Positions 1 to 10,424 of a stretch of 43,862 nt of DNA are shown one piece after another. The translations under genes and the position numbers were made by a program. Origin of the DNA: Puniceicoccaceae bacterium K14. Its GTDB lineage: Bacteria > Verrucomicrobiota > Verrucomicrobiia > Opitutales > Opitutaceae. The notes under the pieces were generated by a model. That model ran no database searches and was not told where the DNA came from. It saw only the letters and a list, made by a program, of their open reading frames with translations. Location of the stretch: assembly GCA_022538095.1 (NCBI GenBank), contig JAKYXN010000044.1, positions 1 to 43,862 on the forward strand, in the 5' to 3' direction. How positions within the stretch are numbered: position 1 is the stretch's first letter; each line of letters opens with the position of its first letter.

Positions 1-94
1 GAGTGAAGTTAGGTAAGATTGATGTTATGAATGCCTCGCTGGCACGAAGTGCCAGTCGACCGAAGGGAGAGAGCTTGCTCCGGGGATCTTTACT
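1..94. repeat. Left copy of 94-base inverted terminal repeat
   Basis: Bases 1-94 are the exact reverse complement of 43768-43861. Inside the arm is a strong hairpin at 39-55 (CTGGCAC, loop GAA, GTGCCAG) and a short palindrome at 71-80 (GAGC TT GCTC). The stop codon of the neighbouring minus-strand protease (90-92) lies inside the arm, so the repeat begins at the very 3' end of that gene. A REP-like or terminator-like dispersed element at which the assembly stopped is the simplest reading; a transposon end is less likely because no transposase is present. Confidence 0.9.
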
Positions 95-2036
95 GCGAAA
101 AATAATTGTAAGAATCATATGAGTAACCTGTGCTTGTGCCGTTTGTATACACGTATGCTCTAATTCTGTAAGAATTAAATGTATTTTCGACTGCGCCAAA
201 ATCACTGAAGCTTGTTGAGTTTGCTGGCAACCGACCGAGCTCTTCCCACTGGGTTCCAACACCCCGCCTACCTTCAATTACGTAAGCATCCTCTACGTTT
301 GAAGTGTCGGTCCAACTAACGCTTGCAAACAAAAGGTAAGAACTCTGAGTTATTGGGTTCCACCACCAAATTGGATTTACATCAATATTAGTTGGCTTCG
401 ATAAAGTTGGTACGTGTAAAAGCTGGTTAGTCGTATTTTTGCCTCCCAAACCAGATATCTGATCTTTCGATGATGTATTCGCAAGAAACTCTTTAACCTC
501 GGTCGGTGTTGCATACGGATTCTTTTGGAGATACAGTGCTATCGCTCCTGTCACAAATGGGGCTGCCATAGACGTTCCATTCGACTCCAAAAAGCCATCA
601 TTACTAATTTCAGGCGGAACCGAAGAATAGATACCAGCGCCTGGAGCTAATATATCTATCTTTGAACCATAATTAGAAAAGTCTGCCAACTCATCATTTA
701 TGTTAGTCGCGGCTACCGTAATAGCAGAATCTGCAGCACCAGGATATAAATACAAATCCTCCTCTGAATTATTGCCAGCCGCAGCAACAAATGGGATTCC
801 ATAAGCAACAATTGCATCCACGGATTGACCAATAGGTAAAGCCTGAGACGCTGGTAACCCATTAAAAGAGAGACTAGCATTGATAACAGCAGGCCAACCA
901 AAGCTCTCTACATCCCCCATTACAAATTCCAATGCAGCCTCAAAATCCGAAACCGTGCCCCAACCGCCTCTAGCTCGATTCCCCGCATTAAGGATTCTCA
1001 CAGGGTGCAATGTCACTCCATTTGCTACTCCAACCGATTCGCCGCCGATAATGCCTGCAACGTGCGTACCGTGGCCAGTTTTGTCATCAGTAGAAACGCA
1101 TTCTACCAGTCCCGAATTATTGTCGTCATCGGGGTCAATATACTCATCAACACAACTAAAGAAACCAGAACCAATACGGCCATCGAATTCGGGATGCAAT
1201 GCATCGATACCACTATCCATTACGTAGACGTGTACACCTGACCCATCTAGGCTGTTATCGCTGAGAAAGCTTCCATCCAGATTACCATCTACTTGATCTA
1301 CCCTATCTAACCCCCACAAACCGTCACCTATTGAAGTCGATTCAAAAAAGTAGTCCGGAATAACAGATGAAACCCAAGGATTGCTTTTCAATTTATCGAT
1401 CTCGGACGAAGAAAAGGAAGCTGAAAACCCAGGTAGAACATTTTCATAAGTGTATAACAATTCTCCCTCATACGTCTCAACCAAAGACGAAACAATCTCT
1501 CTAAGCGACTCTCCATCCGTAGTCACAAGCTGAATACCAAAAGAATCTACCCTATCTATTGAAAGAGGAAAATTCGACTCTTTTAACAGAACGTAATACT
1601 GATCCAGTACGAAGTTCATATTATTATCTACTGACACTTGAGCCCGTTCGTAATAATCTTTCTTCACCTCACTTGAGGCCTCAAATCGGGGAAGAATTCT
1701 GGCATTTTGAGCCTTTTTGCTAATTTTAATACTCTTCGAATCTGCTCCCGGGTTATTAATAAGGTACCGTTTAGAAACTACGATTTGGGAATTGTTTTGA
1801 ACGCTCTCTAAGCCTATCTGGTTATGAGACTGAATACTTGCAAATTCGTTCAATTTCTCATTTTTAAAAGAAGGAGCCGATGGCAGCTTGTCGCTCGCTA
1901 CAGAACTAGATTGTGACTCAATATCAAAACCTAAAGTAAGTTCATTTTGAGTACGCAATTGAGGTTGAAACATAAAAATGGCGACTGGAAACAAAGAAAC
2001 CGCCAAGAAAAGTAGAGCATAGACTTTATTTTTCAT
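90..2036 (-). CDS. Secreted subtilisin-like serine protease (S8 family)
   Basis: This 648-residue protein is a secreted S8 peptidase. It starts with a hydrophobic signal segment (residues 5-25), then a low-complexity linker and a probable I9-type propeptide inhibitor at about 140-235. The catalytic domain at about 240-530 shows the full triad: Asp274 in VMDSGID, His322 in GHGTHVAG and Ser489 in NGTSMAAP, with oxyanion Asn422 in AAGNN. This is the proteinase K-like arrangement. The C-terminal 100 residues look like a fibronectin type III-like beta domain. No lipobox or sorting tail is evident. It stands alone, and its stop codon falls inside the terminal repeat. Family assignment is secure; substrate is unknown. 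Confidence 0.93.
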   Translation of the reverse strand: MKNKVYALLFLAVSLFPVAIFMFQPQLRTQNELTLGFDIESQSSSVASDKLPSAPSFKNEKLNEFASIQSHNQIGLESVQNNSQIVVSKRYLINNPGADSKSIKISKKAQNARILPRFEASSEVKKDYYERAQVSVDNNMNFVLDQYYVLLKESNFPLSIDRVDSFGIQLVTTDGESLREIVSSLVETYEGELLYTYENVLPGFSASFSSSEIDKLKSNPWVSSVIPDYFFESTSIGDGLWGLDRVDQVDGNLDGSFLSDNSLDGSGVHVYVMDSGIDALHPEFDGRIGSGFFSCVDEYIDPDDDNNSGLVECVSTDDKTGHGTHVAGIIGGESVGVANGVTLHPVRILNAGNRARGGWGTVSDFEAALEFVMGDVESFGWPAVINASLSFNGLPASQALPIGQSVDAIVAYGIPFVAAAGNNSEEDLYLYPGAADSAITVAATNINDELADFSNYGSKIDILAPGAGIYSSVPPEISNDGFLESNGTSMAAPFVTGAIALYLQKNPYATPTEVKEFLANTSSKDQISGLGGKNTTNQLLHVPTLSKPTNIDVNPIWWWNPITQSSYLLFASVSWTDTSNVEDAYVIEGRRGVGTQWEELGRLPANSTSFSDFGAVENTFNSYRIRAYVYTNGTSTGYSYDSYNYFSQ

Positions 2037-2474
2037 ATATTATTTAGTTGGTTGGATTTTGGATGAAAAGTTGACTGACAATAGCCCACCAGGACATGCA
2101 TTAGCACCCTTAACTAAGGATATAATTGAAAATTACTGCGTTAATGACCAAACACAGCTTATTCGTAACTAATCGAGAACACTAAGGGTAAGAAGTAACT
2201 TCAAGCCGATGTCTTACTTGTCGACAAAAGGCAAGTTTTGATACAAAATTAGAAATTTACACTGTAAACTCAAAATCCAATATTCGAATACATCAGGACT
2301 CAAACAAATGTAGTCACTTGATGGAATTCTCACGCCCTAAAAACACCATTACGGCACAATCAGAATACCAAAATTTAAAAGTCGCGATACTCAAAAGTTG
2401 TCTCAGTTTTAAACAGCAATATGGTTAAAGGTTCTACAAGGACTCTCCATTCACAAAACTGTGAAGTATCTTTT
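2037..2474. other. Intergenic region between protease and kdsA
   Basis: These 438 bases hold no convincing gene on either strand. The left end must contain the promoter of the minus-strand protease, but I see no clear -35/-10 pair or Shine-Dalgarno before its start. The right end carries the small hairpin listed separately just past the kdsA stop. The rest is AT-rich and featureless to my reading. Confidence 0.6.
2450..2465 (-). terminator. Hairpin just downstream of kdsA
   Basis: TTCACA (2450-2455) and TGTGAA (2460-2465) form a perfect six-base stem with a four-base loop, nine bases past the kdsA stop codon on the minus strand. No T-run follows in the direction of kdsA transcription, so it is not a classical intrinsic terminator. 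It could protect the 3' end of the mRNA or be chance. Confidence 0.3.
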
Positions 2475-4301
<1,827 letters not shown>

Positions 4302-4327
4302 GCTTCCACGATCGAAGAGAACTTACG

Positions 4328-4924
4328 ATGTCCAAACGAAAATATTGCTGGATAGATTTGGAAATGACCGGACTCGACGTCACCACAGATGTGATACTTG
4401 AAGCCGGAATAGTGATAACCAATAAACAGCTTGAACCTCTGTACGAATGGGAAACTGCTGTTTTTCAAACGCCCGAGGTATTAGGTCAAATGAACGAATG
4501 GTGCCAACAGCACCACAAATCAAGCGGGTTAACAGATCGAGTCCCCACCGGTATAAGCGTTGAGGACCTCGACAAAAGACTTTGCGAAATCGCCCTTACC
4601 TATTTCAAGAAGACGAACCCAATGGTCATCTGCGGAAACTCGATTGCTCAAGACCGAAAATTCATCGACAAATATCTCCCCAAATTCTCTAACCGCATCC
4701 ACTACCGCATGCTAGATGTATCCAGTTTTAAGATAGTTTTCCGCGAAATACTAGGACGGGAGTTCAAGAAAAAGAACACTCACCGAGCGCTTGACGACAT
4801 CAAAGAATCAATCGCAGAACTGGCCTACTACATGACTGCGATTGATGCAACCAACTTAGACCCAATCGACAACACGCCTAATTCCAAAGCGGATGCCGAT
4901 CCGGTGGCTCAAGCGGATAGATAA
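4328..4924 (+). CDS. orn: Oligoribonuclease (DEDDh 3'-5' exoribonuclease)
   Basis: Orn degrades 2-5-nucleotide RNA fragments, including pGpG from cyclic-di-GMP breakdown, to mononucleotides in the cytoplasm. The product has all DEDDh signatures: Asp and Glu in WIDLEMTGLD, Asp in the CGNSIAQDRKFIDKYLP block, and His/Asp in THRALDDIKESIAELAYY. Length (198 aa) is slightly above the usual 180-185 because of a short polar C-terminal tail. It lies 26 bases behind the MAT2B-like gene and converges on the TPR gene at 5053. Confidence 0.96.
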   Translation: MSKRKYCWIDLEMTGLDVTTDVILEAGIVITNKQLEPLYEWETAVFQTPEVLGQMNEWCQQHHKSSGLTDRVPTGISVEDLDKRLCEIALTYFKKTNPMVICGNSIAQDRKFIDKYLPKFSNRIHYRMLDVSSFKIVFREILGREFKKKNTHRALDDIKESIAELAYYMTAIDATNLDPIDNTPNSKADADPVAQADR

Positions 4925-5052
4925 TCTCTCGAGTCTGGCTTCAGTGTTTTCGTGTCACGACGTCTGTACAGCTAAGTACCGCCTCTCTAATGACGGCTTC
5001 GAGCAAGCTCGAGCCCTACGATTTGTGGATTAAGCTTTCAGTGCCCCAAAGA
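4925..5052. repeat. Palindromic intergenic element between convergent genes
   Basis: The space between orn (+) and the TPR gene (-) holds two small hairpins: TCGTG-T-CACGA at 4950-4960 and CGAGC-AA-GCTCG at 5000-5011, the latter inside an imperfect longer inverted repeat (4995-5016). The ten-base core GAGCAAGCTC at 5001-5010 also occurs in both terminal repeats (71-80 on the complement and 43782-43791). That suggests a family of related REP-like or bidirectional terminator elements placed at gene 3' ends. No T-run is adjacent. Confidence 0.55.
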
Positions 5053-6456
5053 CTATTTCTCTTGAGCGTAGAATGCGTCAATTTTTGAGGCAACGTCTTT
5101 AAATTTGATATCGCTGGCGTAAATCAACTTGTAGTTATTTATCGCATCGCTCGGGCTCCCTAATGATTCGTAGCAACTAGCAATCAAATAGAGAACATCC
5201 TTCTTAAACGAATCCATTACAACAGCGGCTTCTTCAGCGACTTTTAGTTGTTCCAAGGCTAAATCGAACAGCCCTTTACCCATAAAGCATCGACCAAGAA
5301 AAACGTGAGAACGCGACTTCAAACTCGGACTTCTTTGCGAAATTTGGAATTGCTGAATAGCATTCTCAATGTCGCCGGACCGCAGCAATAGTTCGCCATA
5401 TTTAAAGCGTTGACCGTAATCGTTTGGAAAATGGTCCACGAGCTTCTTTGCCTCCTCTAATCGAAGTGAAGCAAGTTTACCATCCAACCGTTGGATACGC
5501 TCTGTTTTTTCACTCTCCTCAATCGACGGGTCGTTTTGCAAAATAAAGAGTTCACGCTCTGTTTTCTTTAAATGCAGATCGGATCGCACTTGGCGTAAGT
5601 AAAGATCCGCCTCCGCTCGAGGGAGCTTGAACGCCTTATTAAGCCAAGATAAGGCATTGTCGTAATCTTCTTTTGCGATTAGAGCTTTTACGAGATTCTT
5701 GTAGTGATCCACATTTTGAGGATCACCATGGACTTGCTCGATTAGGTCTTGAGTGCGAATGGATTCCGAACCCATGTCTTCGAACGACTTGTTCGAGTTC
5801 TCAAGGGCTTCGGTCTCATCTTTGTCTTTGAGCTTAGATCGGAAGTCTTTTTCCTTCTCGGCCCACTTTCCGCGATTAATAGAGTGAGCAACACTAGCGG
5901 ACTTCACTAACTCCTGAACATCCGTGTTTCCCGGCCGTAAACTTATCAATTTCTCCGCAACGACGAGTGCATCGTCTGTTTGGCCAATTTCAATCAGCGC
6001 TTTGCAAAGGCGTTCTAGTTTCGTGACGTTATCTGGGAAACGATCACAAATACTCTGCAAACAAAATGCTTCGGTTTCGTTCAAGGAAACGCTGCGGGCT
6101 CCATGCGCAACCAGTGATAAAGCAACCGTTGAATACGGATAAAATGATAGAGCTTTCTCGCCCAAGATCATCGCTTTATCAGGCTGTTTTTTCACCTTTA
6201 ACCTTCCCCAAGCCGAAATAGCGCTGCTCACCGCCTTTTTGAAGAGATTCGCAATAAAAGCCCCTTCTTTATCGAAAATCCTACATTGAGCGTCTCGAAG
6301 AATTGACCGCACCTCCAAACAGCTTGGGGTCTTTTCCAACAGTCGGATACATATATCTACCGCGTATTCAAAATTTCCACGATCAATCGCAGCTATCGCA
6401 TTGGAAAACTGTTTCTGATCTCGTGGATCGAGTGAACTAGCTGGGACCGTAGACAT
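5053..6456 (-). CDS. Tetratricopeptide-repeat protein of unknown function
   Basis: This 467-residue protein is mostly helical repeats of the TPR type, for example around residues 20-50, 150-185, 250-285 and 355-455 (the stretch reading AIQQFQISQRSPSLKSRSHV is typical). A charged coiled-coil-like segment at about 195-235 interrupts them. There is no signal peptide or membrane segment, so it should be cytoplasmic. It follows glmM after 31 bases on the same strand and is probably the last gene of the trpD-glmM operon. TPR proteins scaffold protein complexes; nothing here identifies the partner. Confidence 0.8.
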   Translation of the reverse strand: MSTVPASSLDPRDQKQFSNAIAAIDRGNFEYAVDICIRLLEKTPSCLEVRSILRDAQCRIFDKEGAFIANLFKKAVSSAISAWGRLKVKKQPDKAMILGEKALSFYPYSTVALSLVAHGARSVSLNETEAFCLQSICDRFPDNVTKLERLCKALIEIGQTDDALVVAEKLISLRPGNTDVQELVKSASVAHSINRGKWAEKEKDFRSKLKDKDETEALENSNKSFEDMGSESIRTQDLIEQVHGDPQNVDHYKNLVKALIAKEDYDNALSWLNKAFKLPRAEADLYLRQVRSDLHLKKTERELFILQNDPSIEESEKTERIQRLDGKLASLRLEEAKKLVDHFPNDYGQRFKYGELLLRSGDIENAIQQFQISQRSPSLKSRSHVFLGRCFMGKGLFDLALEQLKVAEEAAVVMDSFKKDVLYLIASCYESLGSPSDAINNYKLIYASDIKFKDVASKIDAFYAQEK

Positions 6457-6487
6457 CTAATTTAAAACGTTGCAGGAAACTCTAATT

Positions 6488-7840
6488 TTATGCCAGCGTC
6501 AAATCTTTGGCAACAGCTTCCAAAAAGTGATTCATCGTATCATCAACGACAGTTTGATCGCTCGCCTCCACGAGCAGACGCAATTTTGGCTCAGTTCCTG
6601 AATAACGAATGAGAAGTCTGCCTTCCTCTCCCAAACTTGCTTCAGCAGTTGAAATACACTTTTGCAGAGCCTCGCACCGCTCCAGAGGAATTTTCTCCAC
6701 TACCCTGACAGATTGCGACGCTTGGGGAAACGCTTTGTACACTGAGGTGAGCTCGGCGAGAGGCTTTTTAGAGTTCTCTACCATTTGAGCAACAGCAAGC
6801 GCTGAGCACATTCCGTCTCCGGTCATTGAAAATTCTCCGATTATAAAGTGACCCGATTCTTCGCCTCCGAGAGAGTAATTCTTTGCCAACATCTTTCGAG
6901 AGACAAATTTATCGCCAATCCCAACCCGCTCGACAGCAATTTCAGATGACTTCAAAGCAAAATCGAGCCCAAGGTTACTTTGGGCCGTGGTGACCAAAAC
7001 GTCACCGCTCAACCGTTTCGATTCCTTGAATCCAATTGCAAGCGCCGCCATTACCGATTCACCCGATAGCTTCTCGCCTTTATCATCAAATACGACTACG
7101 CGATCACCATCACCGTCGAAAGCGAACCCATAATCGAAGCCGCTCGTATCCAAGAGAGTTTGCAAAGATTCAGGATACTCGCTCCCAACCTTTTTGTTTA
7201 TATTTTCTCCATCGGGACTCACTCCGGTTGCCGTCACCGTAGCACCCAATCCTTCAAACAGTTGGGTAGCGATAAAGCTTGTAGCGCCATTTGCACAATC
7301 CAATGCCACCTTGCGATTATCCAGTAATCCACGACCAAAGCGATCAAGTAAGGCCTCTGTGTATTTGCCCAACAAAGCGGATACATCCTCGGCCAAATAA
7401 TCAATTAGCTTCAATGATTCCGGCAAAGCCTCACCAACGGCATCATCGAGTGACTGCTCCATTGATTCGTCTAATTTCGTGCCGTTAGACTGAAAAAACT
7501 TCAGACCATTGTCAGTGTGTGGGTTGTGCGATGCTGTGATGGCACACGCCACGTCAGCGTCACTGGAGCTGCACGCAAAGGCAATCGCCGGCGTCGGAGC
7601 CACTCCCATTAAATGGATACGACCTCCCCTTGAGGCAAAGCCCGAAGCTAAACACTTCTCCAATCTAACTCCCGACTGTCTCGTATCCCTACCGATCAAA
7701 AGAGTCGGTTCAGCTGTCGAATAAGCGCTCTTTGCGAACTCTGCGGCTGCAACGCCTACTCGAAAGGCGAGCTCATCCGTTAAAAGTGAACCGCCGTATT
7801 CACCGCGAATTCCATCTGTTCCGAAATACTTCAAACTCAT
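6488..7840 (-). CDS. glmM: Phosphoglucosamine mutase (GlmM)
   Basis: GlmM converts glucosamine 6-phosphate to glucosamine 1-phosphate for UDP-GlcNAc, the precursor of peptidoglycan and lipid A. The 450-residue product has the four family signatures in order: KYFGTDGIRGEYG at the N-terminus, the phosphoserine loop TASHNPHTDNG at about residue 101, the metal loop DGDGDR at about 245, the sugar loop GGEESGH at about 325 and the phosphate loop RYSGTEPKLR near 410. The short TASHNP form and FGTDGIRG start favour GlmM over ManB/Pgm. Its start overlaps the trpD stop by four bases (7837-7840), indicating translational coupling. Confidence 0.96.
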   Translation of the reverse strand: MSLKYFGTDGIRGEYGGSLLTDELAFRVGVAAAEFAKSAYSTAEPTLLIGRDTRQSGVRLEKCLASGFASRGGRIHLMGVAPTPAIAFACSSSDADVACAITASHNPHTDNGLKFFQSNGTKLDESMEQSLDDAVGEALPESLKLIDYLAEDVSALLGKYTEALLDRFGRGLLDNRKVALDCANGATSFIATQLFEGLGATVTATGVSPDGENINKKVGSEYPESLQTLLDTSGFDYGFAFDGDGDRVVVFDDKGEKLSGESVMAALAIGFKESKRLSGDVLVTTAQSNLGLDFALKSSEIAVERVGIGDKFVSRKMLAKNYSLGGEESGHFIIGEFSMTGDGMCSALAVAQMVENSKKPLAELTSVYKAFPQASQSVRVVEKIPLERCEALQKCISTAEASLGEEGRLLIRYSGTEPKLRLLVEASDQTVVDDTMNHFLEAVAKDLTLA

Positions 7841-8883
7841 ATGCTAGAATAAAACTCTTTTGTATCAGAAATTTTTGCACGCACCTCACCACCAAGCAAC
7901 AGGTCAGTTGCAGTCGCAAAGCCGTCTTCAACAGACGAACATTTTTCTGCAATATAGAGAGCAATCCCGGCATTCAAAGCAACTGTGTCTTGGAGGGCCT
8001 TGGGAGCGTTGCCTGCAAGAAGGCTATCGAGGATTTGCAAATTCACTGCCACATCCCCCCCTTCGAGTTCGCTCAATTTTCCGGGTTCAATTTTGAATTT
8101 TTCGACATCCCAAGTACCGGGGAAAGATCGTAACTTGCCTATCCCTTTCGCCAAGTTTCCACCTGCAACGCTAAATTCGTCCATTCCGCCACTCTCTCCC
8201 AAGTCGCAATGAGCAATCACACCTGACTTCAGACCGACCTTCTCCAAGGCGCCAGCCATTACCTCGATTATGGAAGGCGAAAATACGCCCAATAATTGAT
8301 AGGCCGGGTGAGCAGGATTGATTAACGGCCCGAGAATATTGAAAATGCTTCTTTGTCCTTTCGCAGCAAGGGCCTGGCGAACCGGCATAATTTCTTTAAA
8401 AGCCGGGTGAAACGCGGGTGCAAACATGAAGCAAAAACCAAGCTCCTCCATTGATTTTCTCAAGGTCGCATCATCGGCATCGATTTTTACCCCGATGGCT
8501 TCCAAAAGATTTGAGCTACCACACTTCGAAGTAATCGATCGATTCCCATGTTTGAAAACCGGAACTCCTGCTGCCGACAAGACAAACGTTGTCGTCGTGC
8601 TGATATTGAAAGTTCCTTGCTTGTCTCCTCCAGTTCCACAGACATCAATAGCAGACGCTTGCCATTTTTCTAACCCAGGATTCCGAGCTAGTTCACGAAA
8701 ACAGGCAGCGAACCCCGCAACCTCATCAGAAACTTCGCCTTTTTGAGCGAGTTGGGTTAAAAATGCCGCTTTTTCATCCTGGGGTACCTCGGATTGAGTC
8801 ATCAAACCCGCAACCTGAAATGCTTGGTCGTAGGTAAGATTGTTGCCAGCGGAAATCGTTAAGGTAAATTCCTGCAAATCCAT
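7837..8883 (-). CDS. trpD: Anthranilate phosphoribosyltransferase (TrpD)
   Basis: TrpD transfers phosphoribose from PRPP to anthranilate in tryptophan synthesis. The 348-residue product shows the PRPP/Mg motifs CGTGGDKQGTFNIST, the KHGNRSITSKCGSSNLLEA block and the later GGMDEFS acidic motif. It has the usual length. No other trp gene is present; trpD is instead coupled to glmM by a four-base overlap. The upstream 193 bases separate it from the divergent rpmF operon and should carry both promoters. Function is secure; the unusual genetic partner is a property of this lineage or rearrangement. Confidence 0.96.
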   Translation of the reverse strand: MDLQEFTLTISAGNNLTYDQAFQVAGLMTQSEVPQDEKAAFLTQLAQKGEVSDEVAGFAACFRELARNPGLEKWQASAIDVCGTGGDKQGTFNISTTTTFVLSAAGVPVFKHGNRSITSKCGSSNLLEAIGVKIDADDATLRKSMEELGFCFMFAPAFHPAFKEIMPVRQALAAKGQRSIFNILGPLINPAHPAYQLLGVFSPSIIEVMAGALEKVGLKSGVIAHCDLGESGGMDEFSVAGGNLAKGIGKLRSFPGTWDVEKFKIEPGKLSELEGGDVAVNLQILDSLLAGNAPKALQDTVALNAGIALYIAEKCSSVEDGFATATDLLLGGEVRAKISDTKEFYSSI

Positions 8884-9076
8884 TGAGCGAAAGCAATAAG
8901 CAGAGCGGTTCGGCTAAAACAACTTTAAAGCGTTGAAATAACCGAATATTAACGATTGCGAAGAGACAGAATACAAAAGTAAATCAAACAATAACTTGAC
9001 GGTTAATACTCGAACAGTTAACTCGGTCCGCTTTTAAAGGGTAACACACAAGTAAGCTTTTAATTTTCTTTATACA
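8884..9076. promoter_or_regulatory. Divergent promoter region trpD / rpmF
   Basis: This 193-base gap separates the start of trpD (-) from rpmF (+) and must contain both promoters. A good -35-like TTGACG lies at 8996-9001, pointing toward rpmF. With a 17-base spacer the -10 position reads TAACTC (9019-9024), a poor match, so the assignment is tentative. No operator or leader peptide with Trp codons was seen on the trpD side. Confidence 0.35.
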
Positions 9077-9256
9077 ATGGCTAATCCAAAACGTAAACAA
9101 TCCAAGCGCCGCTCACGTCTTCGTCGCACTGCAAACCGCTTCGAAGCTCCACAATTGGCTGTTGACCCACTCGATGGATCAACTTTCCGCCCTCACCGCG
9201 TGAACCCAAACAATGGGATGTACCGCGGACGCCAAATACTTGACGCAACTGTTTAA
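9077..9256 (+). CDS. rpmF: 50S ribosomal protein L32, zinc-free form
   Basis: This 59-residue gene begins MANPKRKQSKRRSRLRR, the classic basic N-terminus of L32, and continues with EAPQLAVDPLDG, then RPHRVNPNNGMYRGRQI. In zinc-binding L32 the second half carries two CxxC pairs; here the corresponding positions are Asp/Asp and Asn/Asn, so no zinc can be held. It sits just ahead of plsX and fabH, the same order as in E. coli and many other bacteria, which supports the call. Expression is probably from the 8884-9076 region. Confidence 0.95.
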   Translation: MANPKRKQSKRRSRLRRTANRFEAPQLAVDPLDGSTFRPHRVNPNNGMYRGRQILDATV

Positions 9257-9316
9257 CAACAGCTGCTCTAAGTCACTCCCTATATTTAGACTACAAGCAT
9301 TGCTTGAGAACTATTT

Positions 9317-10363
9317 ATGACCGGTAAGGGCAAGGCCTGTATCGCAGTCGACGCAATGGGTTCCGATCTCGGGCCTGCTGAAATGGTTGCGGCTGCTAGG
9401 CTAGCCCTCGAGAGTGATCCTGAACTAGACCCAATCGTACTGGTTGGTGATCAGGCGATTCTGAACCCGCTCATCAAGGCGGAAGGACTCGAGAATCATG
9501 CCAAACTAAGTGTTCGACATGCTTCTCAAGTCGTCGAAATGAGCGACAAGCCGCTTCAAGCGCTGAGGCAAAAAAAAGATGCCAGCATGATTCGAGCAAT
9601 CGAATTGGTCAAAGATGGCGAAGCCCAGGTCGTTATAAGTTGCGGTAATACAGGAACGCTAATGGCAGGCGGCACAATCAAGCTACGCACAATGAGTGGT
9701 GTTGAACGCCCCGCATTGGCCACCGTTATGCCACACAAAACCGGTCATTACGTACTACTCGACGCTGGAGCCAATCCACAGGCTAGTGCTGAAAACATGG
9801 TCCACAACGCGGTTCTGGGAAGTGTTTACGCAAAAACCGTCCTGGGAATTGAAAATCCACGCGTCGGTCTTTTAACCATTGGTACTGAAGAAGGCAAAGG
9901 AACGGATCTGATAAATGCGTCGCACCATTACCTTCGAGAAATCGATCATGTGATAAACTACACAGGATTGATAGAAGGCTTCCAGCTTTTCGAAAACGTG
10001 GTCGATGTCGTCGTTTGCGATGGCTTCACTGGAAATATCGTTTTGAAAACCTGCGAATCGCTTTTCAACCTGTTAAAAGTTTTCGCAGCCGAGGAGTTAA
10101 ATAAGAATCCGGTCAGACAGTTTGGCTACTTACTCTCCAAAGGAGCGTTTGACGCTATCAAAACACAGCTCAAACCGGAGCGTTACGGCGGGGCTCCCCT
10201 TCTCGGTCTTAAGGGCAATATTTTAAAAGCTCACGGGTCGAGCAATCGCGAAGCTGTCATGAACGCCATACGCATAGGCCATGAGATCATTCGAAAAGAT
10301 CTTAACTCACAGATCACTAGCGACATAGATCTGGCAAACATTGCCATCAGCGAAATCAATTAA
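9317..10363 (+). CDS. plsX: Phosphate acyltransferase PlsX
   Basis: PlsX makes acyl-phosphate from acyl-ACP, feeding phospholipid synthesis at the inner membrane. The 348-residue product has the family N-terminus IAVDAMGSDLGP, the ISCGNTGTLMAGG block at about residue 107, LLDAGANP and VCDGFTGNIVLK, with usual length. It lies 60 bases after rpmF and 61 bases before the true start of fabH. That conserved trio links ribosome supply and membrane lipid synthesis. Confidence 0.97.
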   Translation: MTGKGKACIAVDAMGSDLGPAEMVAAARLALESDPELDPIVLVGDQAILNPLIKAEGLENHAKLSVRHASQVVEMSDKPLQALRQKKDASMIRAIELVKDGEAQVVISCGNTGTLMAGGTIKLRTMSGVERPALATVMPHKTGHYVLLDAGANPQASAENMVHNAVLGSVYAKTVLGIENPRVGLLTIGTEEGKGTDLINASHHYLREIDHVINYTGLIEGFQLFENVVDVVVCDGFTGNIVLKTCESLFNLLKVFAAEELNKNPVRQFGYLLSKGAFDAIKTQLKPERYGGAPLLGLKGNILKAHGSSNREAVMNAIRIGHEIIRKDLNSQITSDIDLANIAISEIN

Positions 10364-10424
10364 TTTTCGTCAGGGCGTATTTGCGAGTTGCACGCCCTCA
10401 ATTCCTTACTTTCAGTCATCCCAT

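Noticed and set aside
880-1241. ORFs of up to 115 aa on the plus strand inside the protease gene
   Set aside because: They lie fully opposite a gene with intact catalytic motifs and have no family resemblance.
10341-10424. Upstream extension of fabH
   Set aside because: It overlaps plsX and adds residues that FabH proteins do not have.
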